A DNA stretch of 64,000 bases from Harmothoe impar (lineage: Eukaryota; Annelida; Polychaeta; Phyllodocida; Polynoidae). The stretch is taken from the NCBI GenBank assembly GCA_947462335.1, contig OX381714.1:33132025-33196024 (forward strand). The letters run 5' to 3'. Shown here in pieces: positions 46,501 to 56,600 of the stretch; the stretch's first letter is position 1; the number at the start of each line of letters is the position of its first letter. The notes beneath the pieces were generated by a model. The model saw nothing but the letters and a program-made list of their open reading frames with translations. It was not told the DNA's origin and did not search any database. The position numbers were made by a program, and so were the translations under genes.

Positions 46501-49057
46501 ATTTAGGGGTCTAGAGCCATGAAATATGGAGAGAAAATGGTTGGAAAAAAGATTGGACCATGCATAGCACATTAACAATCCATACAACCCATCTTACCAT
46601 CCTCCAGGGTACAACAGCAAGACGCTGCCGGCAGGAGGGTGGACACACTGGTTTAACGTGGACTACCCGGACGGTACAGGAGACTTTGAGACCACAGCCC
46701 GGATTGTCCGTCTGTACGGCCGGAGCTGTATGGGCCTCCCCTGCCGCCGGCCTCTAGCCATCAAGGCCGTCAGCACCTACGGACGCACCCCTAGACTCCA
46801 CGGTGAGACTTTAGGCCTTCGATTAATATTTGAATGTCCTTGCTCGTCATGATGCATAAATGCAGGCTTGGCGAGTCACGCGCCAGTGCTACATTCATGC
46901 ATCATGCCGACCGAAGGGCATAATGCATTAATGCACTGAACAATAGATATTAAAATCACCATATTAGTGAAAAATAATAAATGAAAAGTGAAACTTCTTT
47001 CTCTAGCTTGATCTACAGATGAAGTGGCCTGATTAGGGAGTGATCATTTATTATCAACAGGGGGGGGGGGGGGGGTGGTGGGTTTGGGGGGGGGGGGGAA
47101 ATTTGGACCCCTTGACCGGGGGGGCAAAAAAATTTGGACCCCTCTTGGGGGGGGGCAAAAAAATTTAACCTGTTTTGAGCCAAAAAGCCCGCGCGTTACT
47201 ATGCTTCAAAGGGCCCGCGCGCGAGCCGATTTTCGACCCTAAGGGGGGGGGTAAAAAATTTTGACCCCTTGACCGGGGGGGGGTAAAATATTTCACGCGC
47301 TGCGCGCGGAAACCCACCACCCCCCCCCCTGTTGTTAAAAAATGATCACTCCCTTAGGGTATCTGTGTTCAGACATTTTTCCCTATTTCATGAGTGTCAT
47401 GCTTTGATTGAATCAATATTTAAACTCACGTTACATGTATTAAAAAATATGTTCACCACGTGAACTTTACTTTAAATCATGTTATTGCTGAAAATCTGAG
47501 ATATGACCATACAAAATGTGGAGGATTTCTCCATTTTTGGACGTCAGAACGTAGTATGAATTTATGACATAATTCTTTGTGTATAATGTTTCTGTACAGA
47601 TTTAGGTTCTTAGTTTGGATATTTGCACGACCTTTTTGTCATGCTACCATTAAAGCAACACTCTGGTATTGGATTCAATTGTCACCTGCTGGAACCCCTG
47701 TCTATTCCTGCTAAAGCTGTTGTTGTTTTAGTCTCTAAAACTCTTGTCTATTCCTGCTGTACTGCTGTTACTCTTGTCTATTCTTGTACATTCCTGCTGT
47801 GACTCTTGTATATTCCTGCTGTAACTTTTGTTTATTCTTGCTGTAACTCTTGTTTGTACCTGTTGTAAGTCTTATCTATTTCTGCTGTAACTCTTGGCTA
47901 TTCCTGCTGTAACTCTTGTCTATTCCTGTTGTAACCCTTGTATGTTCCTTATGAATGTCAAGCATGAGGGCCCGGTCGCCCCAATTGCATTTTGGAAGAC
48001 CACCAAGTGAAAAAAGCAATAAAAACTATTTTCAATTCAATTCAATGTATGTCTTTCTGTTCTTGCTGTAACATGTGTCTATGTAACTCTTGTCTGTTAC
48101 TGCTGTGATTCTTGTCTGTTCTTGCTGTAACTCACATGTGTACCTGTTGTAAGTCTTGTCTATGTCTGCTGTAACTCTTGTCTATTCTTGCTGTAACTCG
48201 TGTACATGTTCCTACTAAAACTCCTGTTTATTCCTTCTGTAACTCGTCTGTTCTTGCTGTAACCTTTTGTCTATTCCTGTTGTAACCTTTGTCTCTGTAA
48301 CTTCTCTCTATTCCTGCTGTATTTCTTGTATATTCCTGCTGTAACTCTTGTATATTATATTCCTGCTATAACTCATGTATATTCCTGCTGTAACCCTTGT
48401 CTATTCCTGTTGTAACTCTTGTCTATGTAAGCCTTGTCTATTCCTGTTGTAACTCTTGTCAGTATAACCCTTGTCTATGCCTGCTGTAAGTCTTATCTAT
48501 CCCTATTGTAACTCCTGTTTATTCCTGCTGTAACTCTTGTCAATTCCTGCTGTAACTCTTGCTGTAACTTTTGTCAATTCCTGCTGTAACTCTTGTCTTC
48601 TCCTGCTGTAGGTGACAAGGTGTTCATCAGCCCGCGGCACGGCCTGAGTTGTCACGGTGCACACCAGCAGTCGTTCAGGTGTGCGGACTACAAGGTGAGG
48701 TTCTACTGCCCCAACCTGCACCTCAAATGCAGCTCCAGCCTCTTCTACCCCCAGCACCGCCACCACCAGAACACCTCCTCCAGCTCCAACACCACCCACA
48801 GCACAACCCCTAAGGACATCCCCAGGGCCAAGGCCGCCAGGAAGAAGCAAAAACTGCTTAAGAAGCTGCAGAAAGGGGTCTGGGAGAACGATGCTGACAT
48901 TAGGAAAAAGCACAAGAGAAGAGCAAGACAAATGCCAAGGTGGGCGACCAAGGACGCACGGACAACAACCACAATGTTAACTCCTATAGCGGCTGATCTC
49001 TCTAAGCCTCGTCCTGCCTTATTGACTTATCACCCACGACATCCGACATTCTCGTAA
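43406..49057 (+). CDS. Secreted WxxW-domain protein (CILP/mucin-type module), three exons
   Basis: Exons 43406-43565, 46608-46802 and 48612-49057 join in frame (phase 1 at both junctions) into 266 residues. Residues 1-44 hold a basic N-region, the hydrophobic stretch VVVRILFLHLTIFCLM (25-40) and a likely signal cleavage after VSA. Residues 62-152 form a WxxW domain: GGWTHWFNVDYPDGTGDFE, then CRRPLAIKAV and the closing CADYKVRFYCP, with cysteines at 39-40% and end positions as in cartilage intermediate layer proteins and gel-forming mucins. The tail 153-266 is Ser/Thr then Lys/Arg rich (RAKAARKKQKLLKKLQK) without recognised domain. Family knowledge: WxxW modules occur in extracellular matrix and mucus proteins. 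Linking exon 1 rests on phase and the signal peptide; it is weaker than exons 2-3. Confidence 0.75.
44470..45262. repeat. 23-bp minisatellite in WxxW intron 1
   Basis: About 30 units of CTGCTGACTCCCCCTCCCTGT type. Its minus strand yields a 266-codon Gly/Ser/Arg frame, which is repeat translation and not a gene. The array resumes at 45565-45770. Confidence 0.92.
45263..45562 (+). repeat. Dispersed repeat D, copy 2, interrupted
   Basis: CAGGTTCGGTCCGTATGGGC..CTGACCAGCCTT (45263-45308) and TAGCCTTCGGCTGTGTTGG..AAAACTATATCA (45529-45562) are the two halves of the repeat that is continuous at 37390-37510 on the minus strand. Confidence 0.7.
45309..45528. mobile_element. GTGTCG-word element, copy 3, inserted in repeat D
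   Basis: TGCCTGTACATGGGTA at the left is mirrored by TACCCATGTAGAGGCA at the right. The interior repeats GTGTCGCC and GTGTCGATTTTT. Flanks CAGCCTTG / TAGCCTTC (6 of 8) are the target duplication; the empty site at 37.4 kb reads CAGCCCTC. Confidence 0.75.
45565..45775. repeat. Continuation of the 23-bp minisatellite
   Basis: CTGCTGACTCCCCCTCCCTC units, slightly different from those left of repeat D. Confidence 0.85.
46303..46518. mobile_element. CATGTCG-word element, copy 4
   Basis: Same family as copy 1 in the opposite orientation: GGGGGGTCCCCATGTCGCAT at the left, CATGTCGCCATATCGAATTT and GGGGTCTAGAGCC at the right. Flanks TTAAAATA and ATGAAATA match at 6 of 8. It ends 89 bp before WxxW exon 2. 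Confidence 0.65.
46608..46802 (+). CDS. WxxW gene exon 2
   Basis: Acceptor catcctccag, donor CACG|gtgaga; phase 1 in and out. Encodes both tryptophans of WTHW and the first two domain cysteines (RSCMGLPCRRPL). Confidence 0.85.
46838..46950. mobile_element. CCCTTTAAGGGCCGCAT MITE family, core fragment, copy 5
   Basis: CGTCATGATGCATAAATGCA and CTACATTCATGCATCATGCC form the family's central inversion; the TIRs are lost. Confidence 0.5.
47036..47353. mobile_element. 318-bp MITE with G-runs, TTA target duplication
   Basis: GGGAGTGATCATTTATTATC and its inverse GTTAAAAAATGATCACTCCC form the ends; TTA flanks both (47033-47035, 47354-47356). The interior has repeated G-runs each followed by AAATTTGGACCCC-type words, and alternating CGCGCG blocks. 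Confidence 0.8.
47660..48611. repeat. 22-bp minisatellite ending at the exon 3 acceptor
   Basis: Some 35 imperfect units of CTCTTGTCTATTCCTGCTGTAA. The last unit ends CCTGCTGTAG and is the splice acceptor of WxxW exon 3. Confidence 0.88.
47955..48046 (+). mobile_element. 5'-truncated non-LTR retrotransposon 3' tail inside the minisatellite
   Basis: A single non-repeat block with AAAGCAATAAAAACTATT then TTCAATTCAATTCAATG. A polyadenylation-like hexamer followed by a pentanucleotide tail is usual for CR1/L2-like LINE ends. Confidence 0.6.
48612..49057 (+). CDS. WxxW gene exon 3
   Basis: Acceptor tcctgctgtag, stop TAA 49055-49057. Completes the domain (GLSCHGAHQQSFRCADYKVR) and encodes the basic tail ending HPRHPTFS. 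Confidence 0.85.
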
Positions 49058-49229
49058 TACCTGTAATAAGGAAAATGACGCCATAAACTTTTTTTGATGC
49101 TTCAACGGTTGTAAATAATTTGTATAAAAAAAAAGTTGCATATAAATAACCCTTAGTTTTATGTTCAGAATAATTTGTAAAGGTTTGCGGAGACATTTTT
49201 CGACAAAACAATTCCAAAAGACAGAATAT

Positions 49230-49375
49230 CGTTTTACAGCCCTGGTGAGTAACTGGACAGTGCTGAATCTATGCATCATACGCCCCAAAGAATCAAAGAG
49301 TCAGCAAGAAGCATGAATGTAGTGTCGCTGAGTTGCTTGCCGGCGCTGTGTCGTGTAGTATGACACGTTGTGGAA
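49230..49375. mobile_element. CCCTTTAAGGGCCGCAT MITE family, fragment, copy 6
   Basis: CAGCCCTGGTGAGTAACTGG and TCTATGCATCATACGCC recall the central blocks of the family; strongly degraded. Confidence 0.4.
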
Positions 49376-52300
49376 ACTTCCTACACCAGCCGATGTGCTT
49401 CGATTTACTCAAATTACAACACAACATCCATAATGTACATACATATATACTTAAATTGTCCGGACATTGTGTAAATACGTATAAAATCCAAATAGAACCC
49501 TGCTAGACTGTGTGATATGCTGTGCTCACCGTCAAACATATGCAAAATGTACATTGGCTTCTCAAATTTGCTCCATTTTTTTCCCATGTAATCACTGCAT
49601 TGCATTTGCATCTTACGTCGATAAAGGGTTACACACACCTATTATAGTCCCTTAAATAGAAACTGGTTTTTATTTACTACAATTATAGTAGAAATGTGCA
49701 TTGCTGCTACTCAGAAAAAGTATCCCTGGAGGAATTTGGGGAATTCTTGAGATGACGTACGGTCGTAAGTCGATAGTGAATGACCCCAAAAGTTCAAATG
49801 TTTTTTTGTTCAAAAATGGATAGACCAATCTAACGTTGGCCCCGATATACCGATAACCCTCTGTGCTACACCCATATAATGCATGTAGGGGAAGCAAGAG
49901 TGAGAGTTTAAAGTGACATGCTCAGAATGGTAAGAATAGTTTAGTTATTTGAGAATTGCTTCATAACGCCACTAGGGGGCTGTAGTGTGTTTGGCCTGCC
50001 TTAGAACAGCTTACCGTGGTACAACGTTCCTGTGGTTGACAGAGATGCCACTCTGTCATCGACAAAAAGTAGGAAATCTCACGTTTTTGGTCAATTTTCT
50101 GTAGGAAATTAATATAATTCAATACAGAAATTCTAGCCAAAATGTAGGAATTCCTGCATAAATAGGAAACGTGGCATATCTGGGTTGAGCATGTCACTTT
50201 AATTTATCATTTTCATATATTGTGATATGACCAACTGTATGTAAATATTAATTTTGTGCGTAGGGATATGGGTACAGGGGAGAGGTGGTTAAAATATGCC
50301 TGGTATTGTGCTTTATGTAATAATTTACACATAGCATACACCTAACGATGGTTTCACATGGGGTGAATAGATATCCTTGGAGATTCAGTGCACTGAGTGA
50401 CAGTATCACCTATAATACAGGAAACTGGATGTTTTAGAGAGGATTAATTAAATAAGCTTGAATTTTCTGAACATTTGTCTTTACTAAGTATACATTTAAG
50501 AGCACATAAGAGGGATTTCCCATGCCTTTGGTCGCTTGGGAATTTTGGAACCATCTCCCCCTGCCCTGAAAGGCAGCATTTTTGCCTCTCGCCGCCCAAC
50601 ATAATTTTAATTTCTGTAAAGGCCCGTAAACCAAGTTATCAAAATGAGGTGGCTTTTGTAGATGTATTGCAGATTAGGCAATAAGAGGGAATGCGTTGAT
50701 GCTTACGGTAATACCAGTTCGTCAGATAAGGTCGACAATATTATGGGCGGGAAGGGATTGCTAAAAGTATGCAATAAATACGGTTTAAAACAATTGACAA
50801 CTCCCAAGATTTTTCTTTCTTTTGATAAAAGACTTTATTTTACATCACTGGTGCCGCCTATTTGATGCTGTTTGACAAGAAAAATAATCTTGCTCCTCGA
50901 TATGCACTCAGCGAAAATTGCCTTTAAATAAAACCCTCTGAAGGGAATGACTTCTTTACCACTTTACCAATATTGACCTTTAAGAAGTCCTTGATAAATT
51001 CCATACCAATTGTTTGGCCAACTTACATTTTAAAATGAGCCGTGCTTTTGGGGATGGCTTTGACGAATTCTTCTCACTCTAGTAGTACCAAAAGCAATGC
51101 GAAAGGGGATTATGCAAAATGGATTTGTAAAAATAAAACTAGCATCATCAGAGAACACAGCGTGTCTACTCGGCATGGAGATGTGGAGAAAAGGGAGCGC
51201 AACGGAACAACTATTCCGGTTGTCTTATATGTACAAGTTACACAAAAATAATTTTAAATCATGCTATGACTGAGTCACTGAGCGTAGTTTGTCCACGCGT
51301 TACACATTCACATAGAGATGCATTCACCGATTATAATAAGACATGCCTGCGTTAGGCACATTTATTCCATTTTAATTATTATTACCACAACAGACGATGT
51401 TGGTATTCACGTTCTGTCACTCGCAAAGTTAACGCGACAAAGCAGTCGTAGACTGCATTACCACTCAAATTAAATTTCCTTCAGGCCGTTTTGTCATTTC
51501 ATAAGTTGACTCTATACAGGCATTTTTAATAACGACTATCCCACGCATTGCCAACAGCGGAAATACCCATGTCGCTAAATTCATTTGAAAACCTAAAACG
51601 CTCCTCGCGATATTGTCAGTTTATACATCAATAGTTCAATGCTTTGTCAATACTTCCAATCAATAATGCCGGTAGGCCCTCATCGCTAGTCCATAGGACT
51701 CACACCTAGTTAGAGCATTACCTCAACAAGTCTGCCTTAACTATTATATATCATTTAGGTGTTTTGATATTTTTTCACAAGCAACCATCACCATATAGTT
51801 TCTTTTGGGGTTTGATATATAATGGTACAGTTCACTTTATTAACGTCGTCGTCTGACATTTATCACATTTGACTCAATTTACCTTTTGCTAAACTTATTT
51901 TGCTCCCGTATATCGGCTGTTAATCACGAATGCAGTCTACGATATCACATAGAACCAAGTTTGGAAATCCTGCTAAAACAGCTTGGTGTAGTATAGGGAG
52001 AACTGCAGTGTATCATACTCACAGAAAACAAGGAACCCATATGGGGATAAAGCTCATTGACTTCCATAGTACATTTAAAACCAAAGCAGGGGACAACAAA
52101 ATAGGTAAGAAGAAAAGTGATCTAGATCCAAAAGACAGGGAGGGTTCAGACAAATTCTGGCTCTCTAAATGCAAGGGCCTGGTAATTTAGATTCAACACA
52201 GAGTGCATAGCTTAATGATAAAGCATTTGATGAGTAACAACCGCCCGGTCCCCATATTTAAAGCAGCAGTCGACTACAACAACCGTATTATACTATAATA

Positions 52301-53503
52301 GCGTCAAGACATCACAATATGACGCCCAGCAAAACCGCAGTCATTGCCTATATTGGGGTACCAAATACCATCTCTTCTCTAACATAGATGAAAAATAGGA
52401 ATACTGGCAAGGAAAAAATATCAATTTAATATCTATATTTCATAAAGCATTGTTTGTGTTCGCTGTGCACTTACATTCACTATAGACGCTGGACAGCGAT
52501 TGTGGTGTTATTTTCTTATCACAAATGACTAAAAACATGGCATAAGATACCAAGTACAGTCTCCAGTTGGTAATTCATAGTTACTAATAGATAATTCCTG
52601 GAGATGAGCTCCTCTTTTGTTGAACATAGTGGAAGATAAGCCCAGTATGCACCCGAAATAGACCACAGAAAAGAGCGAAATCGTCGGATATTTCAGTTTT
52701 CGCGTAATAAGCTTTACATTTTTTTCAATTCCTATCCCAGTATCTACCTTGTAAATACATGATATCCTAACACAAAAGACAGGGTGTATATACTCCCCCT
52801 ACCAAGACCTCTGCGACCAACCATATCACTACGATTAAACATCAGGATTCAGGTCCATGTGTTTAACTCTTCTCCTTTTCCTTTCTCAGCACCGAGCGCA
52901 CTTAAAATTGTACCCTTTAATATTTGCTCCATTATTTTTTTTGTATTTTCTCACCCCTTTATACATGTGTAAAACGAATATCGAACACTGCCTTCCGACC
53001 TTCACAGCCAAGTAAATATCTATGAAGAAATACACGGTTGACAATACATTGTACACTTTAACTGCTTTTTCAACGATGAGAGACGCTCGACCAATGCAAC
53101 AATAAATAATAGGTTCAGGCCCTCATCGCGCAGTCTGCAATAATGTATCAGTACATTTACGTTAGTCTTAAAATAACACAAAAAGAGACAATCCTATATT
53201 TCCTCTACGCAGTCTTTGGCAGAATCTGCAGCACAATTGATACATTTATCCTGTGGTTGGTGTCGAACACAGACTTATCAGTCAGTCACTATGTAAGTAC
53301 ATTAACACGGGGGAGAACTTGTCGGAAGGTGGTCGCCTTGTGGGCGTCAATGCTGAGTGAATGGAGGGAGGGCTGCAGATGTGTGGTAGAGGTCAGGTCC
53401 ACTCTGTGTAACAGGGTGGGTGGGGTGGGAGAGTCTACACAGGGGGAGGGGTGGAGGGGTGTGGAGGGAGTGGGGAGGGGGGAAGCATCGTTGTGCGGTT
53501 CTC
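49376..53503. other. Intergenic between convergent genes
   Basis: Apart from repeat C no element or gene was recognised. The open frames at 50434-52190 lack motifs. 53400-53490 is strongly G-rich on + (C-rich in the importin-5 3' UTR). Confidence 0.45.
50030..50185. repeat. Dispersed repeat C, copy 1 (AGAGATGCCACT..)
   Basis: AGAGATGCCACTCTGTCATC, AAAAAGTAGGAAATCTCACG, TTCTGTAGGAAATTAATATA and TGTAGGAATTCCT occur in the same order as in the copies at 53.8 and 54.4 kb. The ends are inverse-like (GATGCC / GGCATAT). Confidence 0.65.
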
Positions 53504-53605
53504 TCAACTCGTGGCCGCGGCTGCCGAGTTGAGCAGACTTGACAAGGCCGCCTGCTGGTGTTCCGATAACTGCGTTACACATGCTTGGAATAGCTCTCCA
53601 TTACC
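53504..53605 (-). CDS. IPO5: IPO5 last exon
   Basis: Acceptor cttgcag, stop TGA at 53504-53506; [20 protein letters not shown] then [10 protein letters not shown]. Confidence 0.93.
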   Translation of the reverse strand, partial: GNGELFQACVTQLSEHQQAALSSLLNSAAAATS

Positions 53606-56600
53606 CTGCAAGTAAAAGCACATTGTTATTGAGTACATTTGTAAGAACTGATACATGTTTTCAAGCGGGGATAATTGGTTGAAGTTTAATCAACAGCAAT
53701 ACTGTAGAAGAGATAAGATTGCATAGTATTGCAAATTACAGGGTTCCCAAAAAAACTTTCTCTGACCACTTTTTTCTCCATATAAACTGGTGGGAACCCT
53801 TATTATAGATGCCACTCAGTCATAAAAAAAAAGTAGGAAACCTTACAACTTTTGTTACTATTTTGTAGGAAATTAAAATTAACATGACATTCAAGCCAAA
53901 AAGTATAGCCAAAAGGTATTCCTAAAAAGAAGGAAAAGTTGCATCTCTGCTGATATACTAGTGTGAGAGTTGGTGTGTTACCTGTATTTGTCGTACGATA
54001 CCGGCGAGCCGCCTGCTGACGGCGTCGTCCAGAGAGACGGCCTCCCGGTGTACAGCTTCAGATATGATGCCCAGGATGCGGGGCAGGTTCTGGTTGTTCT
54101 CCCCAAGGATCAGGGGGTGGTTGCTGAAAAATAATTTGATTGAAAATTATCACATCTTCCTTCATATCGTGAAAAGTTTTCTAATTTATTTATATGAAGT
54201 GTAACCTCCCACTCCCTGATCACCATGAAGTAGGTTGGTTGGTTGTTGGGTTGCTTTATGCCCTAATTAACAGCTGAGGTCATTTCAAGGGCAGTGATGG
54301 TGATCGAATCTATGGATGACTTAAGGTGGAAAGCACGCCCCTACACTTTTACCGAGGCAATGGTTCTTTTACATCCCACACTACATAGGCATAGTGTGAG
54401 ATGGACAGGCCTTTGATATGCTGTATGTCTACCACCATGAAGTAGGAAACCTTCGGATTTTGGCCAACTTTCTATAGCAATGTAATATTGATATCTGAGG
54501 ACAAAAGTAGGAATTCCTACAAAAACGGCATCTCTCAGTCTGTATAGTTGGTTAATTTCGTATTAACCACATGTCGTATTACAACTTATTGAATTTCGAA
54601 ACTTATTCTGTCTAGACATTCAAAACCTTTCAAATACTGCTTCATGGATACTTGGTTAGTACAATGTAGGAGTATATACTACAACTTACAGTTCAATGAG
54701 GTCACATAGGTAGTTGTAGATGTGTGTGGCTTCGTCCGTGTCGTCCCAGACGGGCAGCCAGCCCAGCCAGTGTGGCAGCAGCTCCTCCACGTTGACGGCT
54801 GTGGGTTGGTGTTTGCAGATCTTTGTCACCGCTGAGATAGCGTTCTCTGTCGGGGCCAGGTTCTCCACCGTGCGCGAGTCAGGGTTCGAGATCACCTTAA
54901 CCAGCAACGGGATCGCCTCTGTGGGACGGGACATTATCGGGCGTAATTAGTCAACCCATCAAACACACCTTTTCATTTTTTTATTTTTTATAAGTCATTT
55001 TGTCTAAATGTGGCAATCAATGACTGTGAAATCTGCTTCGAATTTCCATTATTTTTAACATATTTTTACATATTATTTATATCTATTGTGCTTAATTTGT
55101 TACAAAACACTTGATTTCAAACTAAAACAATAGTTATTTCCCATATTATGTAACCGTTAGAAAACTCACCTCTGCATGCGGGTGCGAAGGGTTCGCCCCC
55201 GAAGATGGCCATGACACCTACACCGTAGGCAGCGGCTTGTCGCACCTCGGCTTTCTCGTCACACAGATATGTGATGACTGCCTGTAGGAAGTACTGCTGG
55301 TAGTTGAAGGCCAGCTGAAACATGAGGTATACAATTTTAGCTGCACCGTTACACACCAGGTCAACAAACAATAAAACATCGACAAGGCCTACTCAATTTG
55401 GTCTTATACACTACAAGTCTCTAATTCACTATCTCCTCTGCAGATAGAAATACAGTTAGACTTCATCCTTAGTCAAATCTCGAAAAAGGTCAAAATTGCG
55501 TTTCACAAAATAGACAGCCAGTTCTCAGTGTATTTCATTATAATAGTGATGAACCTTGTTTATAGTTCTTTCCTAGAAACGTACCAAATAAAATGTCCCA
55601 ATATATCATTGTGCTGCTGGTTGGCTTATATATGCTATAACCAACCGGCCGAACAATTTAAGCATATTCTTGTGTCTTAAGAAATGTAAGAGCTGACTTA
55701 CCGGCCCACAATGTTCTACCAAGTCGTCAAAGATACACAGCGACCATTGTCGGTCAGCCCAGGGCCGCTCGGGGGACAGCAGTTTGACGAACATTGGCAG
55801 GAGTTGCTCGAAGACGGGCAGGACCGCCTCTTTGTGTGTGCCGAACAGCGCGTGCATGATGTCTGACACCTTCATCAGGATGTACACGTCCTCATCGTCC
55901 TGCCAACCAAACACAATCACTTGTCATCTTTTGTTTTAAATCGTTTTTTAAATTTCTAATAATTTGTAGTTTACTTATTTTCTAGTAAAAAGAGGGGAAA
56001 CAAAAGCTATTCATATTCATATTTATTCTGAATTGTGTTACCGGGTATAGAATTCCTTTATTACTTCCAGTATCATTGACTGCGAAGAATTTCATAATGA
56101 TGCTTATTAAGATTTAAAGAATGGGCTAAATTCTAAACGTCCTTCAAAACTGCTTTCAAATTAGAAACTCACCTCATCCAACAACGATTCCTCAACTACC
56201 TCATCATAGTCTTCATCCTTTCTTTGTTCTGTTAAAACAGTAAAAGTTAATTGTTTTTTAGTCAGATTTATTTTCCGTGCGCGGAGGTCTTCCATCATGG
56301 CCTTTGTCGAAAAGTTCAAACAGTTGATTCAATTTCAAAGGCACCACAATCAAGGAAAGATAAACTCTTCAATGCTAACTTTATTTTGGACATGCATTAA
56401 ATATCCTGCGTTCACTGGTCATCACTCGGTTTAAAAGTCAAGCCAAATTTGCCAATCATAAATAGCGCTGCAATTCATTCAATTATTAAACTAATTGATA
56501 TGCACAAATGAGTTTTCACCTTCTCGCGTTGATTGTCTGTCGAAGTGTTCTTTGAGTGTCTTGTCCAAGATGCGGACCAGTTCTTTCACTTGTTCGTCAT

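Noticed and set aside
44470..48611. CRISPR-like regular repeats
   Set aside because: No spacers of constant length between identical repeats; these are eukaryotic minisatellites.
52201..52260. tRNA-like D-arm (TAGCTTAATGATAAAGCA)
   Set aside because: No T-arm or B box follows at the right distance.
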